Of a stretch of 64,000 nt of DNA, positions 34,541 through 47,591 are shown in pieces (the stretch's first letter is position 1; every line of letters begins with the position of its first letter). The stretch is from the NCBI GenBank assembly GCA_010279815.1, contig QEOQ01000694.1, forward strand, positions 286,476 through 350,475. Reading direction: 5' to 3'. A model generated the notes under the pieces. The model was not told where the DNA came from. It ran no database searches and saw only the letters and a list, made by a program, of their open reading frames with translations. The position numbers and the translations under genes are program-made. The DNA is from Brachionus plicatilis. Its lineage: Eukaryota; Rotifera; Eurotatoria; Ploima; Brachionidae.

Positions 34541-36012
34541 AATTTTTTGTGTTTGAATTACAAAATGTATCCAATGTTGAAATAACATTGAAAAAGTGCG
34601 ATGTTTCAAATATTTTTTTCACTTTCAGATAAAAAATTAATTTTAAGCTAATATTGCGAGCATGAAAAACTTGTTTTTTTTTTAAATTTTGACTTTGGGT
34701 TTGTGCTATGATGACATTTAAGATAATATTTGTAGTTTAAAAAAACTATTTACGCTCTGTTTTCCATTTTTTATAAATTGAGTATTTGTTAATATGCATC
34801 AAACGAATTTCAATTATCACTAAAGTCAAAATTTTTAAAGAAAAAAACAAAGTTTTTCGGGTCGGTTAGGTAAACTATGGTTCATCTCTAAGTGGAACAA
34901 TTCTTATTCCCAGATTTAAGTAGAGAGGACATTTTGGTATTTTTGATTGTTGAAAAGTTAATACCAGATCAACTAGATAAGAGCAAATGCTATTTCTAAG
35001 CTCCTTCAAATTAAAAAAAAAAAAAAAAATTATTTAATTCAATTGTTTATTTTTATATCAGTATCGAGAATTAGACATTCTATTTAATAGCTATTTTATT
35101 CTTTTTATTCTAATAGTCTAAAAGTTTTTCACCTAATTTGAGATTTGATCACCTAATTCTATTTTGGTTCACCTTTTCGTGAAAGTGAATTTAAATCTAA
35201 AAGAATTATTTATCTTTATTTTCATTTTATTTTATCATACTCAACTTTATTTTAATTTTTTTGTTTCATGTATTTTATTTTGAAGTTTGGTAAAGGTACA
35301 GATAAACAAATAAATAAATAATTTAAAAGTTAAAAAAAGAATTTCCAATATTTTTCTCAAATTCCTAAATAAAAATTAAACTCATTCTATTTCACTGAAG
35401 AGATTAATTTCAAATTTGAAAATGATTGCAATAATAATAATAATAAGAATAAGCTACAGCAAGCAAGCTTGCGGAGATGACCTACTAGGAGGACATCTAT
35501 GGTAGCCGAAATTGCGCAGAAAAGATGGAAAATAACAGACAAATACATTATTTTTTTTTTTTTTTTTTTAGTTCAGTAAGAGTCATTGTTTAGTTTAATC
35601 TAAGAAAGTATAAAGTGGAATTAAGAGCAAATTTAGCAAAAAGAAGGACTCTGATCCATTCTAAGCTGCCGGAGGTTATCCTCGAACTATTTAATAATAA
35701 ATAACTAAATAAAATATAGTGGAATTAAGTATGTATTATGTACATGTAAATTTTACAAAGGAAAAATATGCAAGAATACTAAAATAGAATTACATAATAA
35801 ATAGATTACAGTTTAAATATCATTACAAATCAAATAAAATTACAATTTAAATAGAATTACAATGAAAAATTAAAATAGAAGAAGTATATTAACTTAAAAT
35901 TATTTTTTTATTTGAAAGTGAAAAAAATATTTGAAACATCGCACTTTTTCAATGTTATTTCAACATTGGATTCAATATTCACACACAAAAAATTTAACCA
36001 TTTGAAAGCTCA
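34541..36012. mobile_element. 1.47-kb element with about 100-bp terminal inverted repeats
   Basis: About 65 bp at 34576-34637 (CCAATGTTGAAATAACATTG, AAAAAGTGCGATGTTTCAAA and following) are exactly reverse-complemented at 35917-35978, with a further diverged 40 bp outward on each side. The interior lacks a transposase and contains LINE tail debris (GGTAAAGGTACAGATAAACA then AAATAAATAAATA near 35290-35325) and an AAT run at 35430. It is probably a non-autonomous DNA transposon with nested insertions. Confidence 0.7.
35560..35705 (+). pseudogene. Possible LINE C-terminal scrap
   Basis: After a 20-bp T run, a short frame reads 'KVELRANLAKRRTLIHSKLP' and 'EVILELFNNK', then a stop. The spacing and the following AAATAA resemble a LINE 3' end, but no diagnostic motif is present. 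Confidence 0.25.
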
Positions 36013-36159
36013 TACAAACGAAAAACCTTAAATATCCTATTTTAGCATTTCGAGGTTCAATTTGACTCTGTTTCCATCATGCAACCATATAATAAACCAA
36101 AAATTCTATAAGCCCTTAAAAAAATGAATTAAAGTACAATTTAAAATTAACTTGTACAT

Positions 36160-36275
36160 TTCTTTTCCTCGACTCTTCCTCTTCCTTAACTCAACTTTTA
36201 CCTTCACTACTTTTCCTTTCCTCAACTTTTACTTTCCTTTTTGAAGAGTTGAGGAAAGGAAGAGTCGAGGAAGAG
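36160..36275. repeat. Polypyrimidine/polypurine inverted repeat
   Basis: A C/T-rich strand (CTTTTCCTCGACTCTTCCTC...) is followed by its purine complement (GTTGAGGAAAGGAAGAGTCG...). Arms are about 35-45 bp. Such mirror-rich stretches can form triplex or hairpin structures. Confidence 0.65.
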
Positions 36276-36300
36276 TAAATCTTCTTTTTTAACATTAATT

Positions 36301-36633
36301 CTTGTTAATTTAAATAAAATTACCAAAAAGACAAATTTAAAAATTCAAAATTCATAAATTTAAGAATTCAAAAATTTAAAAATTCAAAAATCGAAAATTT
36401 AGAAAATTTCAAAATATTTTTCTGAATAAAATTTTATGAGGATTTCAAAAATTGAGTCAAAAATTTAAAAATTTGCTTAATTAAGTAAATAGTGTGATTC
36501 AATGGGGGAGAGGGTTAAGAAGGGGTACACATTCTGCTAGGGGGTACTAAAAATCGCCAGATTTTATTGAAAACATTTACTTAATTATGACACATGAGTG
36601 CTAGTTAATTTAAATAAAATTACCAAAAAGACA
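36301..36633. repeat. Direct repeat pair of about 30 bp
   Basis: GTTAATTTAAATAAAATTAC followed by CAAAAAGACA occurs at 36304 and again at 36603. Between them lies a G-rich segment (GGGGGAGAGGG, GGGGTACACATTCTGCTAGG) unusual for this DNA and reminiscent of hAT element ends. Confidence 0.55.
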
Positions 36634-37164
36634 CTCACTTGAAATTAATATAATGTATTAAGTATTGAATGTGAAAATCTTAAAAAAAAATCTAAAAAAA
36701 AAATTTCTTTATATATTTTATTTATTTCTTTAAAATGTTAAATTATGACCAACTAAAAATAGAAAAAATAAACATTTATATTTTAAAGCAACAAAAAGAG
36801 AGAATAATAATTAAAAAAAAAAAAAAGACTTGGTAAAATAGTTTATAATTTTTATAATGGTTTAGTGTGGTCAGCAAAATAAAAACCGAAAAGAAAAAAA
36901 AATCAAAAACAAAAATAAACTTACACCATTTAAAGTACACACTGATTGGTAAAGTAATCATCATCACATAAAATAAATATCATTTCAACTATTAACAAAT
37001 ACTATTTTCAGATAATTTTTTAAGCAAAAAAAAAAAAAAAAAAAATTTTTCTTCCTTATTTTTTTTCTTCCTTAAAATAAAATAAAAAAAAAAGCAAAAA
37101 AAGTCCCTCAATTTTCTCCACACTCACTCACTTGTTCCCATTCACATGCTCACTTTTGCAAAGC

Positions 37165-38733
37165 TCAAAAGTCTTTTTTACAAATGCGAATAAATGCGTT
37201 GGTAAAAAAGTGCGGATAATTGGTCATAAAGTCGTTCCACTCGCCATGCCGAGTCACTTGGTCAATATTTTCGTTAATGAACTTGAGCGATTGCTTGCGC
37301 AGCATGGAATCGTTGTACATTTCGGCCAGTATGTACAATTGAATGCAGTTGTCCATGCTCAGACTCTCGACCAGGTACTCGCGACACTTGATCTTGAGCG
37401 ACTCGATGAAATACTTCTCAGCAGCTATGTACAAGTCGAATGCGACCAGTCTGGCCTGGTCGGGCAAGTACGCCGTGTAGATATAGCTGAGCATGGCGCG
37501 CACCACCTCGGGCCTGCAGTCCTCGATCACCACCTGGTTGGTCAAGTTCTCCTTGAGCTTGTAGTTGAACATGGCCTTGAAGACGGGCGAACGGGCCGCC
37601 AGCACGCACTTGTGCGCCTTGAACTCGACAAAGTGGTCGAGGCGGGCCCGCTTCCCGCTCTCGGGGCCCGCCGCCGTCCTCTGCTCCTGGTTCCTCACCA
37701 GCAGCACTATGTCGTGGTAGTTGGACTGGTGGAGGAGCGGCTGGGCGCCCGACCACGACGACGAACAGGACGCCTGGCTGGACGTGCTCGGCTCGGGCGA
37801 CTCGCAGCGCCCGCTGCTCCCGTAAAACTGGCTAAAGTTGTCCGACAGCAGCTTGCAGTAGTGCAGGTTCTCGTTGAGCTTTTTGACGTAGTCGTTCTTG
37901 TGCTCGTCGAGCCGCATCTTCACCCGCACCAGCAGTCCCCGGTTCTCCTTGAGAAACTTGTCCTTCTGGTTAAGAATGGCGTTCTTGTGGATCAGCTGCT
38001 TGAAGCCCCAGTCGTTGGACTTTTGAAATCTATTTACAGTGTACTTGACGTAGACGTCGTCGTTGTTGTTGTCCACGATGGAGAACATCATTTGGATTTT
38101 GAGCGGCTCGTCCGACAAGTACTTGAGAAAAATGCTGAGAAAATTTTTGCAGTCGGAGCCGGCGCCGTTCGGATAGAAGACGAGGCGCCAATTGCACGCC
38201 TGCTTGTCCGCCTCGCCGAACGAGAACGCCGGACTCTGCACAAAGCCCTGGTGGGCGTCGTGCGACCTGATCAGCGCCTCGATCTGGTCGAGCCGGTACT
38301 CGTAGGTGAACCAGTCGCGGGCGGCCGGCGCCGACGACGAGCCCACCGACGAGCTGCACGGCAGCTGGTTCACGAAGCAGCTGGACGTGCTGGACGCCGC
38401 CGAGCTCTGCGCGAGCGTGCTCAGCTGCTGGACGATGGGAATGAGCGGCGTGGTGGTGATCAGCGTGAGCGTCAGATTGGAGTTGCTGTTCAGGTGGAAG
38501 TTGGAGCACGAGTGGCATTGGGTGGACGAGGAGGAGGGCGGCGACGAGGACGACGACGAGTCGAAGAGGTCCGGCGCGTAGTACGCCCGGTTGGGGCACG
38601 CCGGCACGCTCAGCGCGCTCGAGGCGGGCCGCGCGCTAAACGACGAGTACGACGCGACGCCCACCCCCACTCCCAGCTGAATGTTGGTCTGCGCCGGCTC
38701 GCTCGACGATGACGACGGCCTGCTGCTGCTCAT
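37165..38733 (-). CDS. MATH-BTB protein, SPOP-like, GC-rich
   Basis: An intronless frame of 522 codons. Residues 1-150 are low-complexity (Ser, Asn, Leu, Thr). A MATH-like domain follows (about 150-300: 'QSPAFSFGEADKQACNWRLV', 'SNDWGFKQLIHKNAIL'), then a BTB/POZ domain (about 345-470: 'VEFKAHKCVLAARSPVFKAM', 'MLSYIYTAYLPD') and a BACK-like C-terminus ending near 'FFTNAFIRICKKDF'. SPOP-type proteins are substrate adaptors of cullin-3 ubiquitin ligases: MATH binds substrate, BTB binds CUL3 and dimerises. The long Ser-rich N-terminus is not typical of SPOP. Codons are overwhelmingly G- or C-ending, unlike every other gene here, easing toward the 3' end. The start (38733) is the first ATG; the upstream region runs into an assembly gap 80 bp away, so an upstream exon is possible. 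Confidence 0.9.
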   Translation of the reverse strand: MSSSRPSSSSSEPAQTNIQLGVGVGVASYSSFSARPASSALSVPACPNRAYYAPDLFDSSSSSSPPSSSSTQCHSCSNFHLNSNSNLTLTLITTTPLIPIVQQLSTLAQSSAASSTSSCFVNQLPCSSSVGSSSAPAARDWFTYEYRLDQIEALIRSHDAHQGFVQSPAFSFGEADKQACNWRLVFYPNGAGSDCKNFLSIFLKYLSDEPLKIQMMFSIVDNNNDDVYVKYTVNRFQKSNDWGFKQLIHKNAILNQKDKFLKENRGLLVRVKMRLDEHKNDYVKKLNENLHYCKLLSDNFSQFYGSSGRCESPEPSTSSQASCSSSWSGAQPLLHQSNYHDIVLLVRNQEQRTAAGPESGKRARLDHFVEFKAHKCVLAARSPVFKAMFNYKLKENLTNQVVIEDCRPEVVRAMLSYIYTAYLPDQARLVAFDLYIAAEKYFIESLKIKCREYLVESLSMDNCIQLYILAEMYNDSMLRKQSLKFINENIDQVTRHGEWNDFMTNYPHFFTNAFIRICKKDF

Positions 38734-38812
38734 TGCTTCGCTTGGGTTGGATGCTTCCGAATTGTGCCTTGTCTATTTGTGCCGAGTCAAGTTGATGCTG
38801 GTCAACTCTAGT

Positions 38813-39398
38813 NNNNNNNNNNNNNNNNNNNNNNNNNNNNNNNNNNNNNNNNNNNNNNNNNNNNNNNNNNNNNNNNNNNNNNNNNNNNNNNNNNNNNNNN
38901 NNNNNNNNNNNNNNNNNNNNNNNNNNNNNNNNNNNNNNNNNNNNNNNNNNNNNNNNNNNNNNNNNNNNNNNNNNNNNNNNNNNNNNNNNNNNNNNNNNNN
39001 NNNNNNNNNNNNNNNNNNNNNNNNNNNNNNNNNNNNNNNNNNNNNNNNNNNNNNNNNNNNNNNNNNNNNNNNNNNNNNNNNNNNNNNNNNNNNNNNNNNN
39101 NNNNNNNNNNNNNNNNNNNNNNNNNNNNNNNNNNNNNNNNNNNNNNNNNNNNNNNNNNNNNNNNNNNNNNNNNNNNNNNNNNNNNNNNNNNNNNNNNNNN
39201 NNNNNNNNNNNNNNNNNNNNNNNNNNNNNNNNNNNNNNNNNNNNNNNNNNNNNNNNNNNNNNNNNNNNNNNNNNNNNNNNNNNNNNNNNNNNNNNNNNNN
39301 NNNNNNNNNNNNNNNNNNNNNNNNNNNNNNNNNNNNNNNNNNNNNNNNNNNNNNNNNNNNNNNNNNNNNNNNNNNNNNNNNNNNNNNNNNNNNNNNNN
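38813..39398. other. Assembly gap (586 N)
   Basis: A run of N directly upstream of the GC-rich MATH-BTB gene. It probably reflects GC-rich or repetitive sequence that was not assembled, or a scaffold join. Confidence 1.
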
Positions 39399-39449
39399 TT
39401 ACTCATTTTTATTTTCTCTATTCAACTCATTAAGTTAATAATTTAACAA

Positions 39450-39605
39450 AATGTATTGTAGCAACTGATACATCCTTTGTACCAACATTAAGAGTTGGAT
39501 TTGAATTTTTAATATAATATAATATCCAAAATTTACAATTTTCAATATATATGCAGAACCAATATATTGGTGGTGTAAAGGAAGTGTCAGTTGCTACAAT
39601 TTACA
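39450..39605. repeat. Short inverted-repeat element, about 155 bp
   Basis: ATTGTAGCAACTGATACATC at 39453 mirrors GTCAGTTGCTACAAT at 39586-39600, with CCTTTGTACCAAC mirrored by GGTGGTGTAAAGG. MITE-sized, no coding content. Confidence 0.7.
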
Positions 39606-39714
39606 GAACATGTTTTGCTCCATCATAACTTAAGCTTTGGCACTTGTAATTTTGTACCAAAATTCACAATGCCAAAAATCTAAAGATTAAATTAATTTGA
39701 ATTTTTTTTCGAAC

Positions 39715-40405
39715 AAATTTTAAACGTGTTTGCGTTTTATTAACTTTTGAGATAATTTTTTTTCAATTAAAATTTTCGTTTTTTGTAGATTAAAGGAAAA
39801 TTTAAAATGTTTTTTTCGATAAACGTTCAATTCATGGATTTTCTCGTAGAATAATTATTTCATAGGTTTTTTTAATGCATTAAATATAGAAAAATAATTG
39901 AAAAAAATTGGCATTTTTTTTTCAGAATAATAATATCTCTTGAATTTATTAATAAAATTTTGAAATTTTTCTTCAATCAATAAAAAACGAAAATTTTAAT
40001 TGAAAAAAATAACTATTTTAAGAGTTAATAAAACGTAAATACACTTAAAATTTGCTCGTAAAAAAAATTTAATCTTTATTCTATTAAATTATTCTATTAA
40101 AGTTTTGTAATGAAAAGAAATTCTATGAGTATATTTCTATGATATATTTATCTACCAAAATTTATTCTATGAGTTTTGTCCAATTTAATTAATTTTCTAT
40201 GAATAAGCTTATCGATGAATTGATACATCATCGTTTTTTTTTCTATTTGCTGTCAATGAAAAATTAAGAAAAATTATTATTCTGAAAAATAATGATAAAT
40301 TTTTTTTAATTATTTTTGTAAATTTAATCCCTTAAAAAAATTCGATGAAAATGATGCTATAAAATAATTATTTTACGAAAAAAAATCTATGAATTGAACG
40401 CTCAC
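39715..40405. repeat. Nested inverted repeats
   Basis: An outer pair (GAACAAATTTTAAACGTGTT ... CAATTAAAATTTTCGTTTT at 39720-39785) returns reverse-complemented at 39980-40065. A second pair (GTTCAATTCATGGATTTTCT ... GAATAATTATTTCATAG at 39827-39867) returns at 40358-40400. The two pairs overlap, so this is either one complex fold-back or two interleaved elements. Confidence 0.6.
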
Positions 40406-40406
40406 T

Positions 40407-40706
40407 TAAATTACATACAAAACTTCCGGAAAAAAATGTAAAAAATTCTATAACTTTTGTTTTCTAAATGTCTAAAACTTTTTCTGTAAACGAAACAAAG
40501 TGAAAAAACTTGTGTCTCACCTCCTGCACAAGTCCCCAAAATCGCACACCATTTAAAAGTATTAAAAATAAAACGCGATTCGCACAGACTTTGCAGACTT
40601 GCGCAGTAGGTGAGATAGAAAAAGTTTTTGACATTTAGAAAACAAAAGTTATAGAATTTTTTTAATTTTTTATTGGAAGTTTTGTATGAAATTAAACAAT
40701 GCCCAA
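40407..40706. mobile_element. Palindrome family B, copy 1
   Basis: Arms start with CATACAAAACTTCC and end with GGAAGTTTTGTATG; inner words ATAACTTTTGTTTTCTAAAT and AAGTGAAAAAACTTGTGTCT recur in mirror form. It is related throughout to the element at 50950-51318 (shared TATAACTTTTGTT, AAACGAAACAAAGTGAAA, GCACAGACTTTGCAGACTT), which defines a family. No coding content. Confidence 0.75.
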
Positions 40707-43700
40707 AAAAAATATTTTTTTTTAATATAATTAAATGCTTTCTTCTCATTTGGGACAAGATGGTAGGCAAGGTCAGTGTGAATTTACATGCAAGATCGTG
40801 TAAGATATGCGAACTTGAATTAAAAAAAAGAAAAGAAAATAGAATGCATGATTTTAGGTTAAGATCTAGCCTAGTTTTAAATGAACCTGGCCCTGATTAA
40901 TCGAAAGTTTTGAAATTAAAACCCTGTCAACAATGCTGTTCTAATGTCGTCTTCGTTTTCTCTTTTTTTTAAAAATGAAAATTTGCCGAAAAAATAAATT
41001 GACTTGCAAATTTCAAATAAAAAAAATTATGAAAAATTTGATCATAATCATTTTGATCAGGATAGAATTTAAAATTTAAATTTTTTTTCTCCAAAATACA
41101 TTGAAATTTTTTTAGGCCAATTTAGAGATTAGGTCTAAATACCTTTTTTTAAAAACAAAAAAATGAGAAAAAATAGATCCTTTCTAGTTTTTAGAGTTAA
41201 AATTTAAAACATGCTAATTTTAAAAAACTCTCTTTTTTACTTAAAAATTAATCAAATTAAAGGTTTTTCTTTATTTTTTTCATTTATAAATTCCAAAAAA
41301 AAAGTTGACTTATAACTATTAAAACTAAATCTTGAAAAATTTTAATAAATTCATTCGTTAAATAAGATGACCATATATTTACCAATTGTTAGAAAATTAA
41401 AATTTTAAACAACAATTTCCTACAATATATCTCCAAAAAAATAAAAAGAATATATTGACAAATAAATTTTTTGAGAAATAATTTAAAAATTTCTTTATCT
41501 TAATCGAATCAGTACTGTTTGTGTTTCTAAACAAAGGCTTAATTACATCCATAAACTTATTTTTTTCAAATCGAAATTACATCACATGAAAATTTAGCTT
41601 GCTTCTTATATTATGATTTCTTATTTCCTTAATTTCTTAATTATTTAGAATTTTTTACCTCTTTTTATATGGTCTAACCTTTTTTCGATATTTTATTTTT
41701 ATTGTTCTTAAATTAATGTATATGAAGCTGAAATTATTAGAATAATAAAAAAATAATAATAACAATTATCGCAAGATTTGAAAACATTTGCTTACTATGG
41801 CACCAATCACTAGTTTAATTTTTCCCCTTTGAGAATTGTTTTTTTAGTCATGTTGCATTTTTTTGAAGATGTAACTTCCGTTGCTTTTTCATTCCAATTT
41901 TCTTAAATTGTCATTTAAATAAAATAAAATAAGGCTTGAAAAATTTTTTTAAATTTAATTAAAAAAAAAAGAATAAAAAAATTTAACTTTCTCGACTCAG
42001 TTTGAAATTGGGTTAAAAAAATTAATAGTTTGCCAGCATAGGCATTTGACTTGAATTATTTAAAAATTTATAATCAAATGATAAGAAAATTTTGCTTCAA
42101 AAATATCAAATCTTAAAATTTTCACTTTATTTCTACTAAAGGTCATAGCTAAGAAAAATTAATTTTTTATCAAAAAAAAAAATTTTTGTTAATTTTAGAT
42201 GAAATTTAAAGTTTTTTTTTTCTTAATTTTCTTGGGATATTTCTCAATATTGCCTGTTGGAATATTCAAATTTACCGACAAAAATAGAACTTTTAAGATT
42301 AATTTAAATTTTCAATTAAAAAAAATAAAACTTAAAAATAAAACAAAAACCCAAATTCATTTTAAATAATTAAATAAACTAGTAGAAGTTCGAATTATAA
42401 ATTCGTCAACATTATCGTTTTAAACAATTGCTTGAAGCACTTGTCTCAAACAAATAAATAAATACCTACAAACAAAAAGAAAAAAAGAGAAAAACTGTTG
42501 ACATGAAAATTTTGTTTATTTCTAAATAAATGACCGATTTTTTTGGCTAATATCAATCATTTTTTCAAAATTGCTTAGCTCTTGTAAAATTTTTTATTTT
42601 CCTCAATTAATGCCAAACTTTCTTAATCTTCTTAAATATTTTTCTACTCACTTAAGTTTGAGAGATTTTTCTGAAATTTACGAACTTGAATTAAAAATAA
42701 GGATATCTTTTGTAATTAATTAAAAAATGATAAAAAGTTAAAATTTTTGTCTAATTAAATGATTTACTATTCTAAAACAATAAAAAAAAAACAATTTTAT
42801 TTTATAATAAATAACATTATCTTAAATTAGATCTTGTTTAAGTGCAACATAATCCTACTATGAACTGAAATACATTTAAGAAATTGTAATTTCTTTTAGA
42901 GCTGAGCTTAAAAGAGAATAAAATGTTAAATTATTATTTTTTGAGTTATCTAGGTTTTTTTGCTCACAAATTTTTATTGAACAAATAAAGTCAGATAACG
43001 AGATGAAAAATTTTTTTTTAATTAGTCAAAAAGATAAAGTGCTCTGAGTCGAGTAACAATTGATTAGATTATGATCAATTGCCAGACCTAGACAAACATT
43101 CAACTCTGATGACATAAAGTCCATTGCTTAATAATTAAAATAAATATTTGTTAATTTAAAATTCTTAATTTCTTTTTATCATTTAAGATCACATGCCTAC
43201 AGAATGATTTTCACCTTTGGTACATAATTTGCTTGATACTTGGATACAGAACTATTTCCAAGTTTTTCTAGAACAGATTTAAAGTAGCTGAGCTCAGGCT
43301 TAAATTACTAATTACTTTTGTATTAAAACAACTGCCTATTGAAACTAGTCGTAAATAAATTACATATTTACTTTTGGTCTTTTTAACTAGGGCGTCGTTG
43401 GTGAGCCCGCCATTATGAACCCCAATTTGACTAGTAACCAAACTGTTTCGTAAACGAAAAAAATAAGAAAAAAAACTAGAAAATAATTTAGTGCCTATAT
43501 CAAGTAATTAATCAAATTTTGTTGCTTTATAAAAATAGTTATAAAATTTACATAATATTTTGAAATAACAATCTACAATAAAAATGTGTCTAGAATTTCT
43601 AAATGAGAAATCAACAAAAAAAAAAAAAAATCAAACTTGTCCATTTTTTGAGGCAGACAGCCATCTCAGATGCAGGGCGAACTCTCTGCTGAACAATGTC

Positions 43701-46700
43701 TGAATCACATTGGCAAATGCTTGCTCACAATTTAAAATTCATAATTTTAATTGATGCTTTTTATGTTGTTTTGTTGGTGAAAAATCTAGCCATCTCGGCA
43801 AATTGAGGTCGATTTATAAATGACTCACTGACCAAGTGATTCATTGCCAACAAGAACAAAGAGCTTAGCTTTGAAATCAAACTATGGGAGAATTTTTCAA
43901 CTAACTCACAAGTATAAGCTTTTAGTGTCGAAAAAGAAATAACAACTTTTTACCAAATTGTGTATTCTTATAAGCCAAAAGAAAACAATAAAGCAAAAAT
44001 AACAAATAAAACATGCATTTAGATTCTGAATCGCGCTTAAACTAGACGAAATACTCAAGTCAAAAGGCATTTTCTGAGCAGAATTAATCAAAAACTAGGT
44101 TTTAATTCAAATTGACTGTATCTTTCCATATAAAAATCTTATCGATTGAATTAAATTAGCATATTTCATTCGCGCACTCACATTACTCATTTCATCTTGT
44201 CACATTCGATGCACAAATTTGCAGCATCGGACCGCCAAATCCCAAGTCTTCAATTTTTAAAAAATTTTCATTAAAAAAATTCAAAAATTTTACTTACAGA
44301 AAAAAAATTTTTAAAAAAATTCTTTCCAAATAAATCTAAAAATTTTGTCTCAAAAAAAAAAATCAAAAATTTTTAAAAACTTCCAGGAAAAAAAATTTAA
44401 AAAAAAAAATTTTTCCATTAAATCTGAAAATTTTGTTTCAAGAAAAAATCTAAAAAAATTATATTCACCCACTAGTAGAATAAAATCTTGCCTAATATAT
44501 GTTCTATTTGGTTTTCATCAATCTCAAACTTTTTGAAAAGCATCGCGCCTCACACCTTGAAGTTGTGAGTGTTTTAAATTAAGATAAGCAGTTTATGTTA
44601 TCTGAATTTGAGGATTCTTTGGCTCTCACTGGTTTTGTACCTTAACCATGTTTTCACTTGGCCAGTGCGTAGAGTGTTTTGTTCTGGGCCTTGTGAATGG
44701 GACCCAAAATAACCCAAAATTTACTAATAAAAATAAAATGCAAAACTTAGCAAATAATTTAAAAAGCGAATTCCTTTCGATAAAACAAAATTCAACGCCA
44801 ACTTAGAAAACAAAAAAAAAGAAGAAAATTACACAAGAAACAAAATTTTTTTAAATTTTAATAAAATTTTATTTAATATTTTTTTCACTTTTCTCAAGAA
44901 AAAATTTAACCTAGAGAAAAATGCAACAAAAAATTTAAGATAATTTTAATAAAATTGTAGTTTGATTGAGTCGACAAGCATGAAAAATACATTAGCAAAA
45001 AAAAATGATTAATGTGTACATTGGATGGGATTAGGGCGAGCCCGTGCCGAGCTTGGGTCGCCTCCCAAGAAAATTAAAAACACTCTTTCGCAACAACTCT
45101 CCATGCTCGCTAATTTATTTTAGTAACTAATAATCAATGGGTCGAGATTTTAGTTATAGTCTAGTTTTTGCTTAACAAATAAACATATCGTGTTGGTATG
45201 CGTTTTTAAATATATAAGGCTATATTTTTTGATAATAATTAATCCTTTAAGTTATTCTAGATTTTTTTTTGTTTAGTTTTAATTTATTTAGGTTATTGAA
45301 CAAAGTTAGTTTCAGTTCGCATTTCCATACCGGCTTGATACTAAGCATTTTGATAAATATTGAACTTTAATTGATAGATAAATAATTTAAATCTTGATTG
45401 TCGATAATAAATTTCACAGAAGTTGATCAAAATAGACATAAATTCAAAAAATATAATGAACTGAATAAATTTTAATTTATTTTTCAAAAATAAGTGTTAC
45501 ACAAGTTCGATTATTTCTGTTCCTGAAATCTATATACTCTCATAATAAATTACGCTTAGCTAATCTGCTGATTCTATCATCAAGATATTTAACATTTAAT
45601 TAAAGATAATCTTGTAACTAAATTTTTGAAAAAGAAAATAAAAACAAAAAAAATACAGCTAAATCATGCACACAAGCTTTTAATGAGATACGAACAAAAT
45701 AATTCGACATATTAAAAATTAAATAAGATAAGAGAATTTTCTTGCTCATTTCCGGGATTAAAATCATAATTTTATTTTTCTTCATTTGACATAGCAAAAG
45801 GCCTAGGAGAAAAATTGTAATTTGAGAAATATTGGTTGGAATTAGTTTCGATCAGAGAAGGCTTTGGAAAAATTTTGTGCAATAAACTTACAACAAATAC
45901 CTAGTTGATTGTTAAAAGGTTTTGAAATGCTAAAATTGTATGACATGGCTCGAGAATGAATTGAATGTGTCAAATCTTTTGTAAAAGACACGCGACAGTG
46001 AATTTTGTTAATCAATTCAGGAAAGTTTGCAAAGTGCAAAGGAATAAAAACCTAATCTTTAAATTTATTTTAAAAAATATTTGGACCTAACTAGAGGACC
46101 CAAAATTTGCTTAGTTATTAAATTTTTTAGAAAATTTTTTACTCATTTAAAAAAATAATCTATAAAAAATGAAAGAATATATATTAGTCTTGTTACATTG
46201 ATTAAATTTTTAAAGAATTTAAAAAAAAATAATTAAATTAAGATGAAAAGAGTGGAAAAAATTTAAGTCTAATTTATATTTGCATAAATTTTTTTAATAA
46301 AATATTCTTAGAACACTGAAAATATTTTTGAAAGAAAAAATCTTGATTGAATTAAGTTATTCGGGCAGTATGTGTTGACTAAATGTTATATATATTTTTT
46401 AATTAACAATATGATGGTAATTAAAAATAAGAAATAGATCGCGTTTTGAGATGCTGCTTCTAAGAAAAAACGTACTACAAATTCCATAATTTATTTTTTG
46501 AGAATTATCTAAATATTAAGTTTTTACAAAAACCTATCAACAGTAAACTAATTTTTTTCCTTAGAACGTTTAAAAAAAACACACAGGTTTTGTCCTGTCC
46601 AAAATTCTATCAAATGTTTTATTTGATAAAAATCGCTGATTTTTCAACTTAAAAAACTTTAAATTTGAAAACTGTTTATTTATTACATTAAAATTCATTA

Positions 46701-47591
46701 AAAAAGACACTTTTTTAGACTTTAAGTTGCTATCTCTCGAGTTCCAAAACCATGATCTAGCTAGATTCGATCTCACTTTTTTGGAATTAAAAATTGTGAC
46801 AAGATCTATTGAACACTCAAATTTACATCTTTTAATTTCTTTTAATTTATTAAATTTGTCTAATCGATCAAAATTAATTTTGTTTAAGATGCCTATTTAA
46901 AAATATGTTTGAAAATTAATCAATTGTAAGAAATTAAGTTACCATGTTTGCTCATAAAAAGAAACAAACCAAGAATAAATTAAAAAAAATAACTTATTTT
47001 ATTATTTAACTGTCCTGTTTATTTTAAATGGACTTTACAAAGTTAGGGAATCCACGTTCAGTAAGGCTGTGTGTAAGGACCATAGCTTTTTTATTTAAAA
47101 AATATGTTTTGCTTAAAATGAAGCAAAAAGCTCTTAGTTCTAAAATTAATGGATCTAGATTAAATTTGTTTGAACGAGGCAAACAATTTTTTAAATTGAA
47201 CTTAATTGACATACAAAAAAAAAGAACTAGAGACCCCAAGAAATAACCAAGATTACAATTTAAACTAAAAAATGAACCAACTGATTCAATAAACTTATTT
47301 ATCGACAAAAAAATGCTAAAAATACCAGTATCTTTTATTCACATTAATAATTTTTGAACATAATTTTATTAATAATATTTTGAATTAAAAAAAAATTAAA
47401 TAATTTAGCTACTTTTGAACGTTAATTAAAAAAAATATATTAAAATTATTTACTTGATTAAGAATACATAATTATGATGAAAATCTGAAGTTAAAAGATC
47501 AAGTCTGAGTAATACGAAATGCAAATTGATGTTTAAAAGAAATAAAAGGTGGATTTTTTAATATTAAACTCAGAATAAATTAATTTTTTTA
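40707..47591. other. Long non-coding stretch
   Basis: No gene can be supported over almost 7 kb. The segments 43380-43440, 43640-43860, 44150-44260, 44560-44720 and 45020-45110 are visibly less AT-rich and more complex. They could hold regulatory elements or untranslated exons, perhaps of the minus-strand MATH-BTB gene, whose upstream side this is. No tRNA or known RNA was recognised. Confidence 0.4.

Noticed and set aside
37132..38712. Long plus-strand open frame of 526 codons opposite the MATH-BTB gene.
   Set aside because: It is a mirror of the GC-rich coding strand; its sequence is Arg/Val/Leu low-complexity, while the minus frame has clear MATH and BTB domains.
45020..45075. GC-rich GGGCGAGCCCGTGCCGAGCT, considered as a tRNA or structured RNA.
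   Set aside because: No T-loop GTTCGA motif or cloverleaf spacing could be found.
47024..47308. Overlapping short frames on both strands.
   Set aside because: No recognisable domain, no splice context and ordinary AT-rich composition.
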